NCBI RefSeq assembly: GCF_003340345.1
Contig: NZ_PPTQ01000008.1
Location: 62,001 to 126,000, forward strand
Source: Paraeggerthella hongkongensis
GTDB lineage: Bacteria; Actinomycetota; Coriobacteriia; Coriobacteriales; Eggerthellaceae
Direction: 5' to 3'
DNA: 64,000 nt
Position numbers and translations under genes: made by a program. Shown here one piece after another: positions 35,447 through 44,259 of this stretch. Every line of letters starts with the position of its first letter. Position 1 is the first letter of the stretch. The notes below the pieces were generated by a model. It made no database searches. It had not been told where the DNA came from and saw nothing but the letters and a program-made list of their open reading frames with translations.

Positions 35447-36744
35447 AGGGCCTTCGTCGCTCCTCTCACTTCGCGAGCGAGCTTGAACAGCCCGCGCTTC
35501 TTCACGATGGGCATCATGCGCTTCACGAGCGGCTTCTGCGGCGCGCCGTCCACGCTGAACATGGCGTTGAAGATCTCCTTCACCATGGCGGGGTAGTCGG
35601 TGAACATCGAGTCCCAGTGCTCCATGACGTGGGGCCACTTGCTGAAGGTGCGCAGGTCCTTGATGACGAACGAGTCCTCCATCTTGGCCTTGTAGGAGGA
35701 CAGCCCCGCCTCGGAGACGTCGCCCTTGTCGATGGCCTCGACCGCGGCCTCGGCCGCCATGCGCCCGCTGGCCACGGCGAAGTCCATGCCGCGCACCTGG
35801 TAGCCCATGTTCATGCACAGGCCCGCCGTCTCGCCGGCGATGACGCAGCCGTCGAAGACGTACTTCGGGATCATGTTGTAGCCGCCCTCGGGCACCATGT
35901 GGCCGGAGTGCTCGACCAGCTTCGCGCCGCGGATGACGGGCGCCACGGCCGGGTGGTTCTTGAAGTCCTCGAGCATCTGGTACACCGGGTACGGGTTCGA
36001 CGCGTCGGCCGCCGTGGAGATGGTGGCCACGAGGCCCAGGCTGATCGAGTCCTTGTTGGTGTACAGGAAGCCGCCGCCCACGTTCCCGTGCGTGCAGTCG
36101 CCCACGAACAGCATCGCCGCGCCCTCGCCCTCCGGGCACAGGAAGCGGTCCTCGATCTGGGAGGCCGGCAGCTCGAACACCTGCTTGATGCCCACGGCCA
36201 TCTCGTTCGCCTTCGGGCGCGGGTTGCCCAGGCACTTCTCGGACAAAAGCGGGTTCACGCCCTCGGCCAGGATGACCACCTGCGCGGTGATCTCGTCCTC
36301 GCCCGCGCGCACGCCCACCACGCGGCCCGCCTCGTCCTTGATGAGCTCCTCCACGGCGATGCCGCAGATGTACTCGGCGCCCGCGTCCTCGGCCTTCGAG
36401 GCCAGCCACTGGTCGAACGGCGCGCGCAGGACGGCGTAGGAGTCCTTGCCTTCCTCCGCCAGTTCGTCGCTCGTGAAGTCGACGGCCATGCTCGAGCGCG
36501 CGTCCAGAAGCGCGATGCGCTCGTGGGTGATCTTGCGCTCGAGGGGCGCCTCCTGCTCGAAGTCCGGGAAGACCTCCTTGAGCGAATGCGAGTAGATCCG
36601 CCCGCCCGTCATGTTCTTGGCGCCGGCGAAGTTGCCGCGCTCGACCACGAGGACGCTCTTGCCGGCGGACGCGGCCACGTAAGCGGCCACGGCCCCGGCG
36701 CACCCGGACCCCACGACGATGATGTCGAAATCGGTCTCAGACAC
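35443..36744 (-). CDS. fixC: FAD-dependent oxidoreductase FixC
   Basis: A 433-residue flavoprotein related to electron-transfer-flavoprotein:quinone oxidoreductase. The N-terminal dinucleotide fold is DIIVVGSGCAGAVAAY, with KNMTGGRIY after it and the FAD-contacting GETAGLCMN later. In FixABCX this subunit delivers the lower-energy branch of split electrons to quinone. Its third-position base choice looks more uniformly G/C than in etfA and etfB. It is 137 bases after etfA on the same strand. Confidence 0.9.
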   Translation of the reverse strand: MSETDFDIIVVGSGCAGAVAAYVAASAGKSVLVVERGNFAGAKNMTGGRIYSHSLKEVFPDFEQEAPLERKITHERIALLDARSSMAVDFTSDELAEEGKDSYAVLRAPFDQWLASKAEDAGAEYICGIAVEELIKDEAGRVVGVRAGEDEITAQVVILAEGVNPLLSEKCLGNPRPKANEMAVGIKQVFELPASQIEDRFLCPEGEGAAMLFVGDCTHGNVGGGFLYTNKDSISLGLVATISTAADASNPYPVYQMLEDFKNHPAVAPVIRGAKLVEHSGHMVPEGGYNMIPKYVFDGCVIAGETAGLCMNMGYQVRGMDFAVASGRMAAEAAVEAIDKGDVSEAGLSSYKAKMEDSFVIKDLRTFSKWPHVMEHWDSMFTDYPAMVKEIFNAMFSVDGAPQKPLVKRMMPIVKKRGLFKLAREVRGATKAL

Positions 36745-36881
36745 CTTTCATCCTTTCTCGTCTTATGAAAATCAACAACACACCAGCTTCACCGCAAAAG
36801 CCCGCTCGCTCGCCTGACCAGCAAGGTTCGAGCTTCTTGAAGCGGGAGGCCTCCATGAGCCCTCCCGCGGATCGAAGCTTT

Positions 36882-37766
36882 CTACAGCGCTGCCGTCAAA
36901 GCCGGCAGTACATCCTTGATGTCTCCCACCAGGCCGAAGTCGCACTGCTTGAAGACCGGCGCGTTCTTGTCCTTGTTGATGGCGAACATCGTGCCGGCGC
37001 GATTGCAGCCCACCATGTGCTGCATCTGGCCGGAAATGCCGCAAGCCACGTAGACCTTCGGCGACAGCATGAGGCCGGACACGCCAACGTAGGTCTCGGT
37101 GGGAAGCCAGTCCACGCCCTCGGTCAGCGGACGCGAGCAACCCAGGCCGGCGCCCAGCTTTTCGCACAGCGCGCGAGCCAAGTCAAGCTCGGACTCCTCC
37201 GCGAAGCCACGGCCCGCAGCCACGACCACGTCAGCCTTGCCCAGGTCAACGCCGCTCTTTTCGATGGGCTTGGAGGACACGAGCTTCACCGGATTGGCCG
37301 GGGCAACCCAGGCCACGTCCTCGACCGCGTTCGCGCCGCTTGCCTCGGCGCCTTCGAACGCGCCAGCGGAAACCGTGTAGATGGCCACGTCGCCCGCAGC
37401 CTTCTGCACGCGCTCGGCCACGCCGCCGAAGTACAGGCTCTTCGCGCCGTCGGCGGCGAATTCCATGACGTCGGTGATAACGGCGGCGCCCGCATGCGCG
37501 GCCAGGCGGCCGGCGATCGTCTTCATGTGACGCGTGGGCTCGACCAGCACGACGCTCGGCTGCTCGGCGTCGAACACGGCGATCACGGTATCGGCGGCGT
37601 CGTCCAAAACGGAGCCTTCGGGTACGGACACCTTCGCAACTTTGTCGGCAACGGCAGCGGGCGCATCGCCAAAGGAAACGAGGACGACCTCATCGGCCAT
37701 GGTGCGGGCTCCGGCAGCAAGCTCGCGGGCAGCGTCGGCGCGCTCGGCAATAACAAGTGCTTTCAT
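36882..37766 (-). CDS. etfA: Electron transfer flavoprotein alpha subunit (FixB)
   Basis: A 294-residue EtfA/FixB. The C-terminal FAD domain shows VGVSGLMLSPKVYVACGISG, MVGCNRAGTMFAINKD and CDFGLVGDI, all typical. With EtfB it forms the NADH-oxidising flavin-bifurcation module of the Fix complex. It lies 48 bases downstream of etfB. Confidence 0.92.
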   Translation of the reverse strand: MKALVIAERADAARELAAGARTMADEVVLVSFGDAPAAVADKVAKVSVPEGSVLDDAADTVIAVFDAEQPSVVLVEPTRHMKTIAGRLAAHAGAAVITDVMEFAADGAKSLYFGGVAERVQKAAGDVAIYTVSAGAFEGAEASGANAVEDVAWVAPANPVKLVSSKPIEKSGVDLGKADVVVAAGRGFAEESELDLARALCEKLGAGLGCSRPLTEGVDWLPTETYVGVSGLMLSPKVYVACGISGQMQHMVGCNRAGTMFAINKDKNAPVFKQCDFGLVGDIKDVLPALTAAL

Positions 37767-37814
37767 GGGTATGCTAGCCTTTCTCTCGGACAGCGGATTA
37801 TCGGAAGACGGAAC

Positions 37815-38573
37815 CTACAGGGCGGCCTTGAGGGCTGCAGCGAACTGCTCGATCGCGCCATCAGCCGAAGCGTCGAGGATCTCGAGCTTGCGGTCGGCCT
37901 GATCGGGAGCCTTGCAGGAGACAACGTCGATAGCGCCGTCGACAGCCGCCTCGGCACCGGCCACGTTCATCGGCTTCTTGCCGGCAGCCAGGATGTCCTT
38001 CATGCCGGGAATGCGGGGCAGCGCGATATCGGGCGACACGGACACAACGGCGGGCAGGGGCACCTCGACGGTTTCGACGACGTCCTCGAGCGTACGCTCG
38101 ACGATGAGCGACGAGCCCTGCGCCTCGATCTTCGTTGCGCCGTTCACCACAGGAAGGCCCAGCTTCGCAGCCAGCTGCACGTCGACCTGCTGCGCGTAGT
38201 TGTCAGCGGAGCCGTCGCCGCACAGGATGAGGTCGAACGCGCCCACCTTGCCGACCAGAGCAGCCAGCGCCTCCGCCGTCGCGCGGGCATCCATGTTCGC
38301 GTATGCATCGTCGGCGGCCATGAACAGCTCGTCCACGCCGCGAGCCAGCACGTTCTTCTTCAGCTTGGAGTCGTCGATGGAAGCGGGGCCCGCCGTCATC
38401 GCAACCACCGAGGAGCCGTCGTTGGCTGCGGCCAGCTGCGCCGCGGCCTCGAGAGCGTTCAGATCGTACGTGGACACGATGCCCTTTGCCTTGGAGTAAT
38501 CCAGGGAGCCGTCCGCGGACACCTGGATGTCCTGATCGTCGGGAACCACCTTGAAAGCAGCAACGATTTTCAT
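37815..38573 (-). CDS. etfB: Electron transfer flavoprotein beta subunit (FixA)
   Basis: A 252-residue EtfB/FixA. It contains the nucleotide-binding signature region DLILCGDGSADNYAQQVDVQLA and the following VSVSPDIALPRIPGMKDILAAGKKP segment. It heads the fixABCX gene row and is read divergently from the enoyl-CoA hydratase gene across a 514-base spacer. Confidence 0.92.
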   Translation of the reverse strand: MKIVAAFKVVPDDQDIQVSADGSLDYSKAKGIVSTYDLNALEAAAQLAAANDGSSVVAMTAGPASIDDSKLKKNVLARGVDELFMAADDAYANMDARATAEALAALVGKVGAFDLILCGDGSADNYAQQVDVQLAAKLGLPVVNGATKIEAQGSSLIVERTLEDVVETVEVPLPAVVSVSPDIALPRIPGMKDILAAGKKPMNVAGAEAAVDGAIDVVSCKAPDQADRKLEILDASADGAIEQFAAALKAAL

Positions 38574-39087
38574 CCTGTACCTTTCCCTTCTCGTTTGCCT
38601 TTATAAAGCGTTCGGACGCGACCCGCCGTCTTCGAGGGGAACATGCGGCGGATTCGGCGCGTTGAGAGCAGTTTGCACCGCTCGCCGCGCGGCGTCATCG
38701 CAAGATCGCCGTGAAAGCATCATTACTTACAATTTGACTATGCCTGCGCGCCCGTCCGCGCAGGTTCCATCGCCCGCGCGGCGCCACGGCGCAACGCCGC
38801 GCCCCCGCCGCGGGAAGCACTGCGCAAACGCGTTTCATAGCCCCTGATCAATGGCATCATTACGTATCCCTACTACTTTTTTTGCGATGCACCGATTTTT
38901 AAGTATCGCCGAATTACCATGCGCCTTGCGATGCAACGGCATAGCTGCGATCGCTAGTATTCAGGGCAGTTGTTCGAGCGAGTAAAACACGACGGCGGCA
39001 CGCTGCAATCGAGCCGAATCACGTGCGGAACATCGCTCGGCGCCACGCGCGGCTTCGCGCGAAATCGCAACCAGTCAAGGAGGAGCA
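38574..39087. promoter_or_regulatory. Divergent fixA/enoyl-CoA hydratase control region
   Basis: The 514-base spacer contains no convincing gene. It holds two identical GCATCATTAC sequences, at 38717-38726 and 38854-38863, each in an AT-rich setting within GC-rich DNA. Between them is a strong hairpin (GCGCGGCG 38776-38783 with CGCCGCGC 38795-38802). This looks like a shared regulatory region for the two transcripts. The regulator that would bind is unknown. Confidence 0.5.
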
Positions 39088-39873
39088 ATGGCAGATTACT
39101 ATGGTACCGACACCGTCGTATCCGAACTTCGCGAGGACGGTCTGCTGATCATCCGCATCAACCGCCCCGACGTGGCAAACGCCCTTAACGGCGTCACCTC
39201 CAAGGCCATGGAGAACATCATGAACAACGCCGAGACCGATCCCGCCGTGCGCGCGATCATCGTCACCGGCACGGGCAAGGTGTTCTGCGCGGGCGAGGAT
39301 CTTTCCGAGCTGAGCGAAGGCGGCGAGTGCCAGACCGTGACCGAGCATGGCTTCGGCGGCCTGACCGCGCGCCTGTGCTCCAAGCCCGTCATCGCCGCAT
39401 GCAACGGCTCCGCGGCCGGCGGCGGCATGGAAATCGCCCTGTCCTGCGACATGGTGGTTGCCGCCGAGAACGCCAAGTTCGGCTGCACCGAGGTTGGCCT
39501 GGGCATCATCGCTTCCACGGGCGGCATCGTGCGCCTGGCGCGCGACATCAACCGCAAGGATTGCATGGAGCTTCTGCTGACCGGCAAGAAGATCAAGGCT
39601 CCCGAGGCCAAGGCTCTCGGCCTGATCAACTACGTCGTGCCGGCCGAAGAGGTCATGGACCGCGCTATCGCGCTGGCCGAAGAGTGCCTGAAGAACGCTC
39701 CCCTCGCCCTCAAGTGGACGAAGAACATCGTGCACGCCGCCGACCAGATGTCCGAAGAGGATGCCATGCGCTACTCCGACGCCGCGTACCGCTTCCTGGA
39801 GAAGACCGCCGACGGCATCGAAGGCCCGGCCGCTTTCGTCGAGAAGCGCACGCCGGTTTGGCAGGGCAAGTAA
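39088..39873 (+). CDS. Enoyl-CoA hydratase/isomerase (crotonase family)
   Basis: A 261-residue crotonase-fold protein. It has the oxyanion-hole region CAGEDLSEL and CNGSAAGGGMEIALSCD, followed by the active-site segment FGCTEVGLGIIASTGG, with the catalytic glutamate region intact. It resembles CaiD-like hydratases and would hydrate or isomerise an enoyl-CoA. AAGGAGGAGCA lies before the ATG. Beside fixABCX and an acyl-CoA synthetase it suggests carnitine- or crotonobetaine-like metabolism. No acyl-CoA dehydrogenase or CoA-transferase is present in the window. Confidence 0.88.
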   Translation: MADYYGTDTVVSELREDGLLIIRINRPDVANALNGVTSKAMENIMNNAETDPAVRAIIVTGTGKVFCAGEDLSELSEGGECQTVTEHGFGGLTARLCSKPVIAACNGSAAGGGMEIALSCDMVVAAENAKFGCTEVGLGIIASTGGIVRLARDINRKDCMELLLTGKKIKAPEAKALGLINYVVPAEEVMDRAIALAEECLKNAPLALKWTKNIVHAADQMSEEDAMRYSDAAYRFLEKTADGIEGPAAFVEKRTPVWQGK

Positions 39874-39926
39874 CTCCCCTTTATCAATCCACTCGGTCCG
39901 CGCGGGCATTCGCGCGGCCATCCGCC

Positions 39927-39956
39927 ACGTGCCCGGGCTGCGCAGCCCGGGCACGT
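39927..39956 (+). terminator. Terminator after the crotonase gene
   Basis: A perfect 30-base palindrome (ACGTGCCCGGGCTG and its complement around CG) followed by TTTCATT, about 55 bases beyond the stop codon. Confidence 0.8.
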
Positions 39957-40130
39957 TTCATTGGCGGGACGGAGCAAGACGAACGAAACGACCGAAGCGC
40001 CAAGGGCGGCGAAGCGCCAGAGCGGGCAACGGGCGCGCCGCAAGACGACCGGGCGACTACTGGGGCGACGCTTCCTTCGCCCTGCCCTCGCCTCGCCGTC
40101 CCGCGCCGCCGGGCGCCGGGCGCCGTCAGC

Positions 40131-40604
40131 TTACTCCACGTTCGACATCACGCCGCCGTACATCTTGTACCCGACGGCCTTCGATTCGCAGTAGACGCTC
40201 TCGACGTTCAGAGCAGCCTTGGCCTTTTCGATAAGGCCGATCACCGCTTGGTCGCTTCCGTGCACGCTATCGAACACGAGCGTATCGTTTTGGATAATGG
40301 TGCCGTCTTCGGCGGCATAGCCGCCTTCAGCCTCGTACACCGTGTAGCCCGACCCTGCTTCGACGAACAGCGGGATGAGGATGTCCTTCGCCTCGTCCAT
40401 CGTAAGCACCTGCTTGCCGGCATCCTTGTCGTACAGCCCGAAGTACAGGCAGTACACGATCTCCTGCTGGTCGGTCACGCCGTTGACCAGCGACGGCGGC
40501 TCCTGCGAAGCTCCCTGCGCGCCCGTGCATCCGACCATCACCGAAGCGGCGAGCGCCGTTGCGCACACGCACGCGCACAGCTTCCCAAACGTTTTCGTCT
40601 TCAT
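40131..40604 (-). CDS. Small lipoprotein, DUF3574-like
   Basis: A 157-residue protein with a signal sequence and lipobox (about residue 26: SVMVGCTG), so it is probably membrane-anchored outside the cytoplasm. The mature part (VYCLYFGLYDKDAG, YTVYEAEGGYAAEDGTII, DTLVFDSVHG) resembles DUF3574 proteins, which have no known function. This call is from memory of the family. It lies between the crotonase terminator and an unrelated membrane gene. Confidence 0.65.
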   Translation of the reverse strand: MKTKTFGKLCACVCATALAASVMVGCTGAQGASQEPPSLVNGVTDQQEIVYCLYFGLYDKDAGKQVLTMDEAKDILIPLFVEAGSGYTVYEAEGGYAAEDGTIIQNDTLVFDSVHGSDQAVIGLIEKAKAALNVESVYCESKAVGYKMYGGVMSNVE

Positions 40605-40703
40605 AGCAGCCTCCCTTGTCTCGATGCGGCCTATAGTAGCACCGAGCCACGACGGCTGCGACCGAAACCAAGCGAGCGAAGCATTTCGTCCGCAAGAAGG
40701 CCG

Positions 40704-42002
40704 CTACGAGGCCTTTCCGCGTCCGGCGGCATCGTCAAGTTCGCCTGTAAGACGCTCTTTGAGCGTCAGCTTGCGCGGGGCGAACGGATGGGGCAAAGGC
40801 ACGTCGCGGCCGATGGAGCGCATCGCGACGTCCCACAGCACCCGGTTGCCGCAATAGTACAGGTAGCGTTTTCTTATCTGGGGGATCTTCCGCTCGTCGA
40901 AGCGCCCCGATTCGGCGAACCCATCGAGGATCGCGTCGCTTTTCTCTTTCGCCACGGCCCTTCGCCACGCGAGCACCGCATTCGCCACGAACACGCCCAC
41001 CGTATAGGGCAGCACCAGCGCCCGAACGAGCGCGATCATGTCCTCGCGCCGATAGCTTGAAAGCGCCGCAGCCTGGCCTCCCAAAAGGCTCGCGTCCAGC
41101 GCGCGGCCTTCGCTCGAGGCAACCCATTGCTGCACGTCGGACACCCACACCCCCGCGAACACGATGGCCGCGCCCGAGAACACCGCCGCCGCCAGCCCCA
41201 TTCCCTTGAGCCACCAGCGAACGCTGCCCATCCAGTATTGGGGAACCGTATAGGTGTACAGCAGCAGCAAAAGCGCCGCGAACACGATCGATGCGCCCAC
41301 GATCAGCGGATCTTGCTGCAAGAAGTAGTCGGTAGCCACCTTCAGAACGCTTTGAACCTGGTACAGCCAGGAAAACCCGCCCGCCAGCATGGTTTCGGCG
41401 GACAGGCCCCAATCCTGCACTACGGACATGACCCAGGAAAGCAGCATGCTGGCAACGGCCACGATGATGAAGAACGCCGGCAACGTGACGGACACGCTGG
41501 CCATGCCGCGCAGAAAGGCGCCGTCGAACCGCAGCGCAAGAAAGTAGAACAGTAAAAACCCGCCCATGAGCACCGCGGCGAACGCCAGGTACGTGGCAAG
41601 CGTAGAGGGAATCGCCACGCCCGGGAAAAGCGAGAGCACCGCGCGAACGATCAGCGCGAACACCGTCGCCGCCACGATGGAGCCGCAGCTGAGGACCCAC
41701 GCTCGCTGCACGCGATCGCGGTCGGTGTCAAGCTCGTCCACCCCGTTGCGCTCCACGACGTCGACAAGCTCCAGGTTATGAATGCGCCGCATTGCGCATG
41801 CCGTCTTCAGCGAGAGCGCAACCGAAAGCGGCAGGAACAAGGCCAGGCCGACCCAGGCGGGCAGCGCGGCGCAAAACGCCGCGAACAGAAGCACGGGAAT
41901 CCCCCATCGATACCAGCTGTCGAACGGACGCGCAACCCAGGCGCGCATGCGCCGCAGGCACGCCATCGCGACGCGCTCGATGTCTTTGATAGTCGAATTC
42001 AT
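40704..42002 (-). CDS. Multi-pass membrane protein of unknown function
   Basis: A 432-residue protein with about eight hydrophobic segments between residues 30 and 370 and basic ends. I do not recognise a family. Its C-terminus (YLYYCGNRVLWDVAMRSIGRD, PFAPRKLTLKERL) is soluble and basic. ATG 42000-42002 gives MNSTIKDIERVAM, but its ribosome binding site is weak. Any longer start would read through a low-complexity region. It sits just left of a repeat-rich spacer. Confidence 0.65.
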   Translation of the reverse strand: MNSTIKDIERVAMACLRRMRAWVARPFDSWYRWGIPVLLFAAFCAALPAWVGLALFLPLSVALSLKTACAMRRIHNLELVDVVERNGVDELDTDRDRVQRAWVLSCGSIVAATVFALIVRAVLSLFPGVAIPSTLATYLAFAAVLMGGFLLFYFLALRFDGAFLRGMASVSVTLPAFFIIVAVASMLLSWVMSVVQDWGLSAETMLAGGFSWLYQVQSVLKVATDYFLQQDPLIVGASIVFAALLLLLYTYTVPQYWMGSVRWWLKGMGLAAAVFSGAAIVFAGVWVSDVQQWVASSEGRALDASLLGGQAAALSSYRREDMIALVRALVLPYTVGVFVANAVLAWRRAVAKEKSDAILDGFAESGRFDERKIPQIRKRYLYYCGNRVLWDVAMRSIGRDVPLPHPFAPRKLTLKERLTGELDDAAGRGKAS

Positions 42003-42099
42003 ACCAGCAGTGTACGATCGGGCGCAAGGGCGAACAAGCAACGCCACGGAAACGACGGAAGGCCGCCCGCGCTGCGACGAGGCAGTCGGCAAGCGCGGG

Positions 42100-42156
42100 G
42101 GATCGCATGCCCACGAACGGATCGCATGCCCGCAAGCGGATCGCAGCCCGCGAACG
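42100..42156. repeat. 19-bp tandem repeat, three units
   Basis: Three consecutive 19-base units: GGATCGCATGCCCACGAAC, GGATCGCATGCCCGCAAGC and GGATCGCAGCCCGCGAACG. The array ends 53 bases before the inverted-repeat element at 42210. Confidence 0.8.
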
Positions 42157-42209
42157 CGAGCCCACGGGCGCGCCCCGCACCCGCGAGAGGGCCGTGCGCT
42201 CGCAAAATC

Positions 42210-42387
42210 GCGTTCGCTGGCGGTTTTTGACGGTTTGAGGTCGTCATGCGACGCGCCACAAGTGCATTCCAACATTTACTGCATCAGCGCAAAGCCCTGA
42301 ACTGGGGTGATACGATGCAAGCTGTTCGTGTGCACCCACGAAGGCTCGCCCAACAACCTCAAACCGTAAAAACCTGCCAGCGAACGC
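42210..42387. repeat. MITE-like inverted-repeat element
   Basis: The left arm 42210-42244 (starting GCGTTCGCTGGCGG) and the right arm 42353-42387 (whose complement starts GCGTTCGCTGGCAGG) match over about 35 bases with a few differences. Weaker similarity continues outward to about 42195 and 42402. The 108-base centre has no credible gene. It is not the same sequence as the element at 1207 and 49653. There is no transposase inside. Confidence 0.75.
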
Positions 42388-42714
42388 CCTATTTGCTGCG
42401 CAACCCGGAACGGCCGAGCGAACAGGAGCCCATCGAGCGGAATTCGCCCAAGTGCGACCGGTCGAGGGCGCGCGACGCCGAGCGCGAACGTGCGCCGCCA
42501 ATCGCGAGAAGTCGCACGCGGGCAACGAAGGTCCGCCCGCGCACGATCGCAAGCGGGCGCACTTGCCGGACGACGCCCGACCAGGCGCGCCCGCTCCGCA
42601 AAGGCGCACGCCGCCGGACGCAAGCGGGCGGCGCAAGCTCGTGCCTGTGCCGCCCGCGTTTCGCGCCCTCGCATGAAAAGCCGCGCCCGCCCTGAAGACG
42701 CGCAGCGCCCCAGG

Positions 42715-43773
<1,059 letters not shown>

Positions 43774-44259
43774 CTACACGTCCTTGCTGTTTCGGGACAT
43801 GGCTATTTTGCCGGTGCGGATGATCTCCTTGATGCCGTAGGCGCGGAAGAGGTCCTCCATGCCCTTGAGCTTGTTCTCGTCGCCGGTGGCCTCGATAGTG
43901 AGCGAGCTTCTTCCCACGTCGACGATCTTCGCGCGGAAGACGTTGGCGATCTCGATGATCTCGCTGCGCCGCTCGGGCGATGCGTTCACCTTGAACATCA
44001 CCAGTTCGCGCTCGATGGCGGCGTCGTTGGTGAGGTCGGTGATCTTATGCACGCTGATCAGCTTGTGAAGCTGCTTGGTAATCTGCTCGAACGCAACCTC
44101 GTCGGCTTTGACGATGGCCGTCACGCGCGACATGGTGGGATCTTCGGTAGGACCGACGGACAGCGACTCGATGTTGAAGCCGCGCCGCGAGATGAGCCCC
44201 GTCACGCGCGAGAGCACGCCGGGCTTGTTCTCCACGAGAACAGACAGGATGTGCCTCAT
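43774..44259 (-). CDS. ilvN: Acetolactate synthase small (regulatory) subunit
   Basis: A 161-residue regulatory subunit with the ACT domain (HILSVLVENKPGVLSRVTGL, RRGFNIESLSVG) that mediates feedback inhibition by valine, plus the C-terminal domain. ATG 44257-44259 overlaps the ilvB stop (ATGA). Confidence 0.95.
   Translation of the reverse strand: MRHILSVLVENKPGVLSRVTGLISRRGFNIESLSVGPTEDPTMSRVTAIVKADEVAFEQITKQLHKLISVHKITDLTNDAAIERELVMFKVNASPERRSEIIEIANVFRAKIVDVGRSSLTIEATGDENKLKGMEDLFRAYGIKEIIRTGKIAMSRNSKDV

Larger units (their letters stand above)
42003..42714. other. Repeat-rich spacer between membrane gene and ilvC
   Basis: This 712-base region has no convincing gene. It contains a three-unit 19-bp tandem array, a 178-bp inverted-repeat element, and a right-hand part (42400-42714) rich in loosely repeated GCAAGCGGGCG-type words. 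Open frames in it are arginine-rich and have no ribosome binding sites. Confidence 0.7.

Noticed and set aside
35147-36703. 518-codon frame that ends as FixX
   Set aside because: Only the last 99 codons (from 35446) are FixX; the upstream part is an arginine/glycine-rich shadow of fixC.
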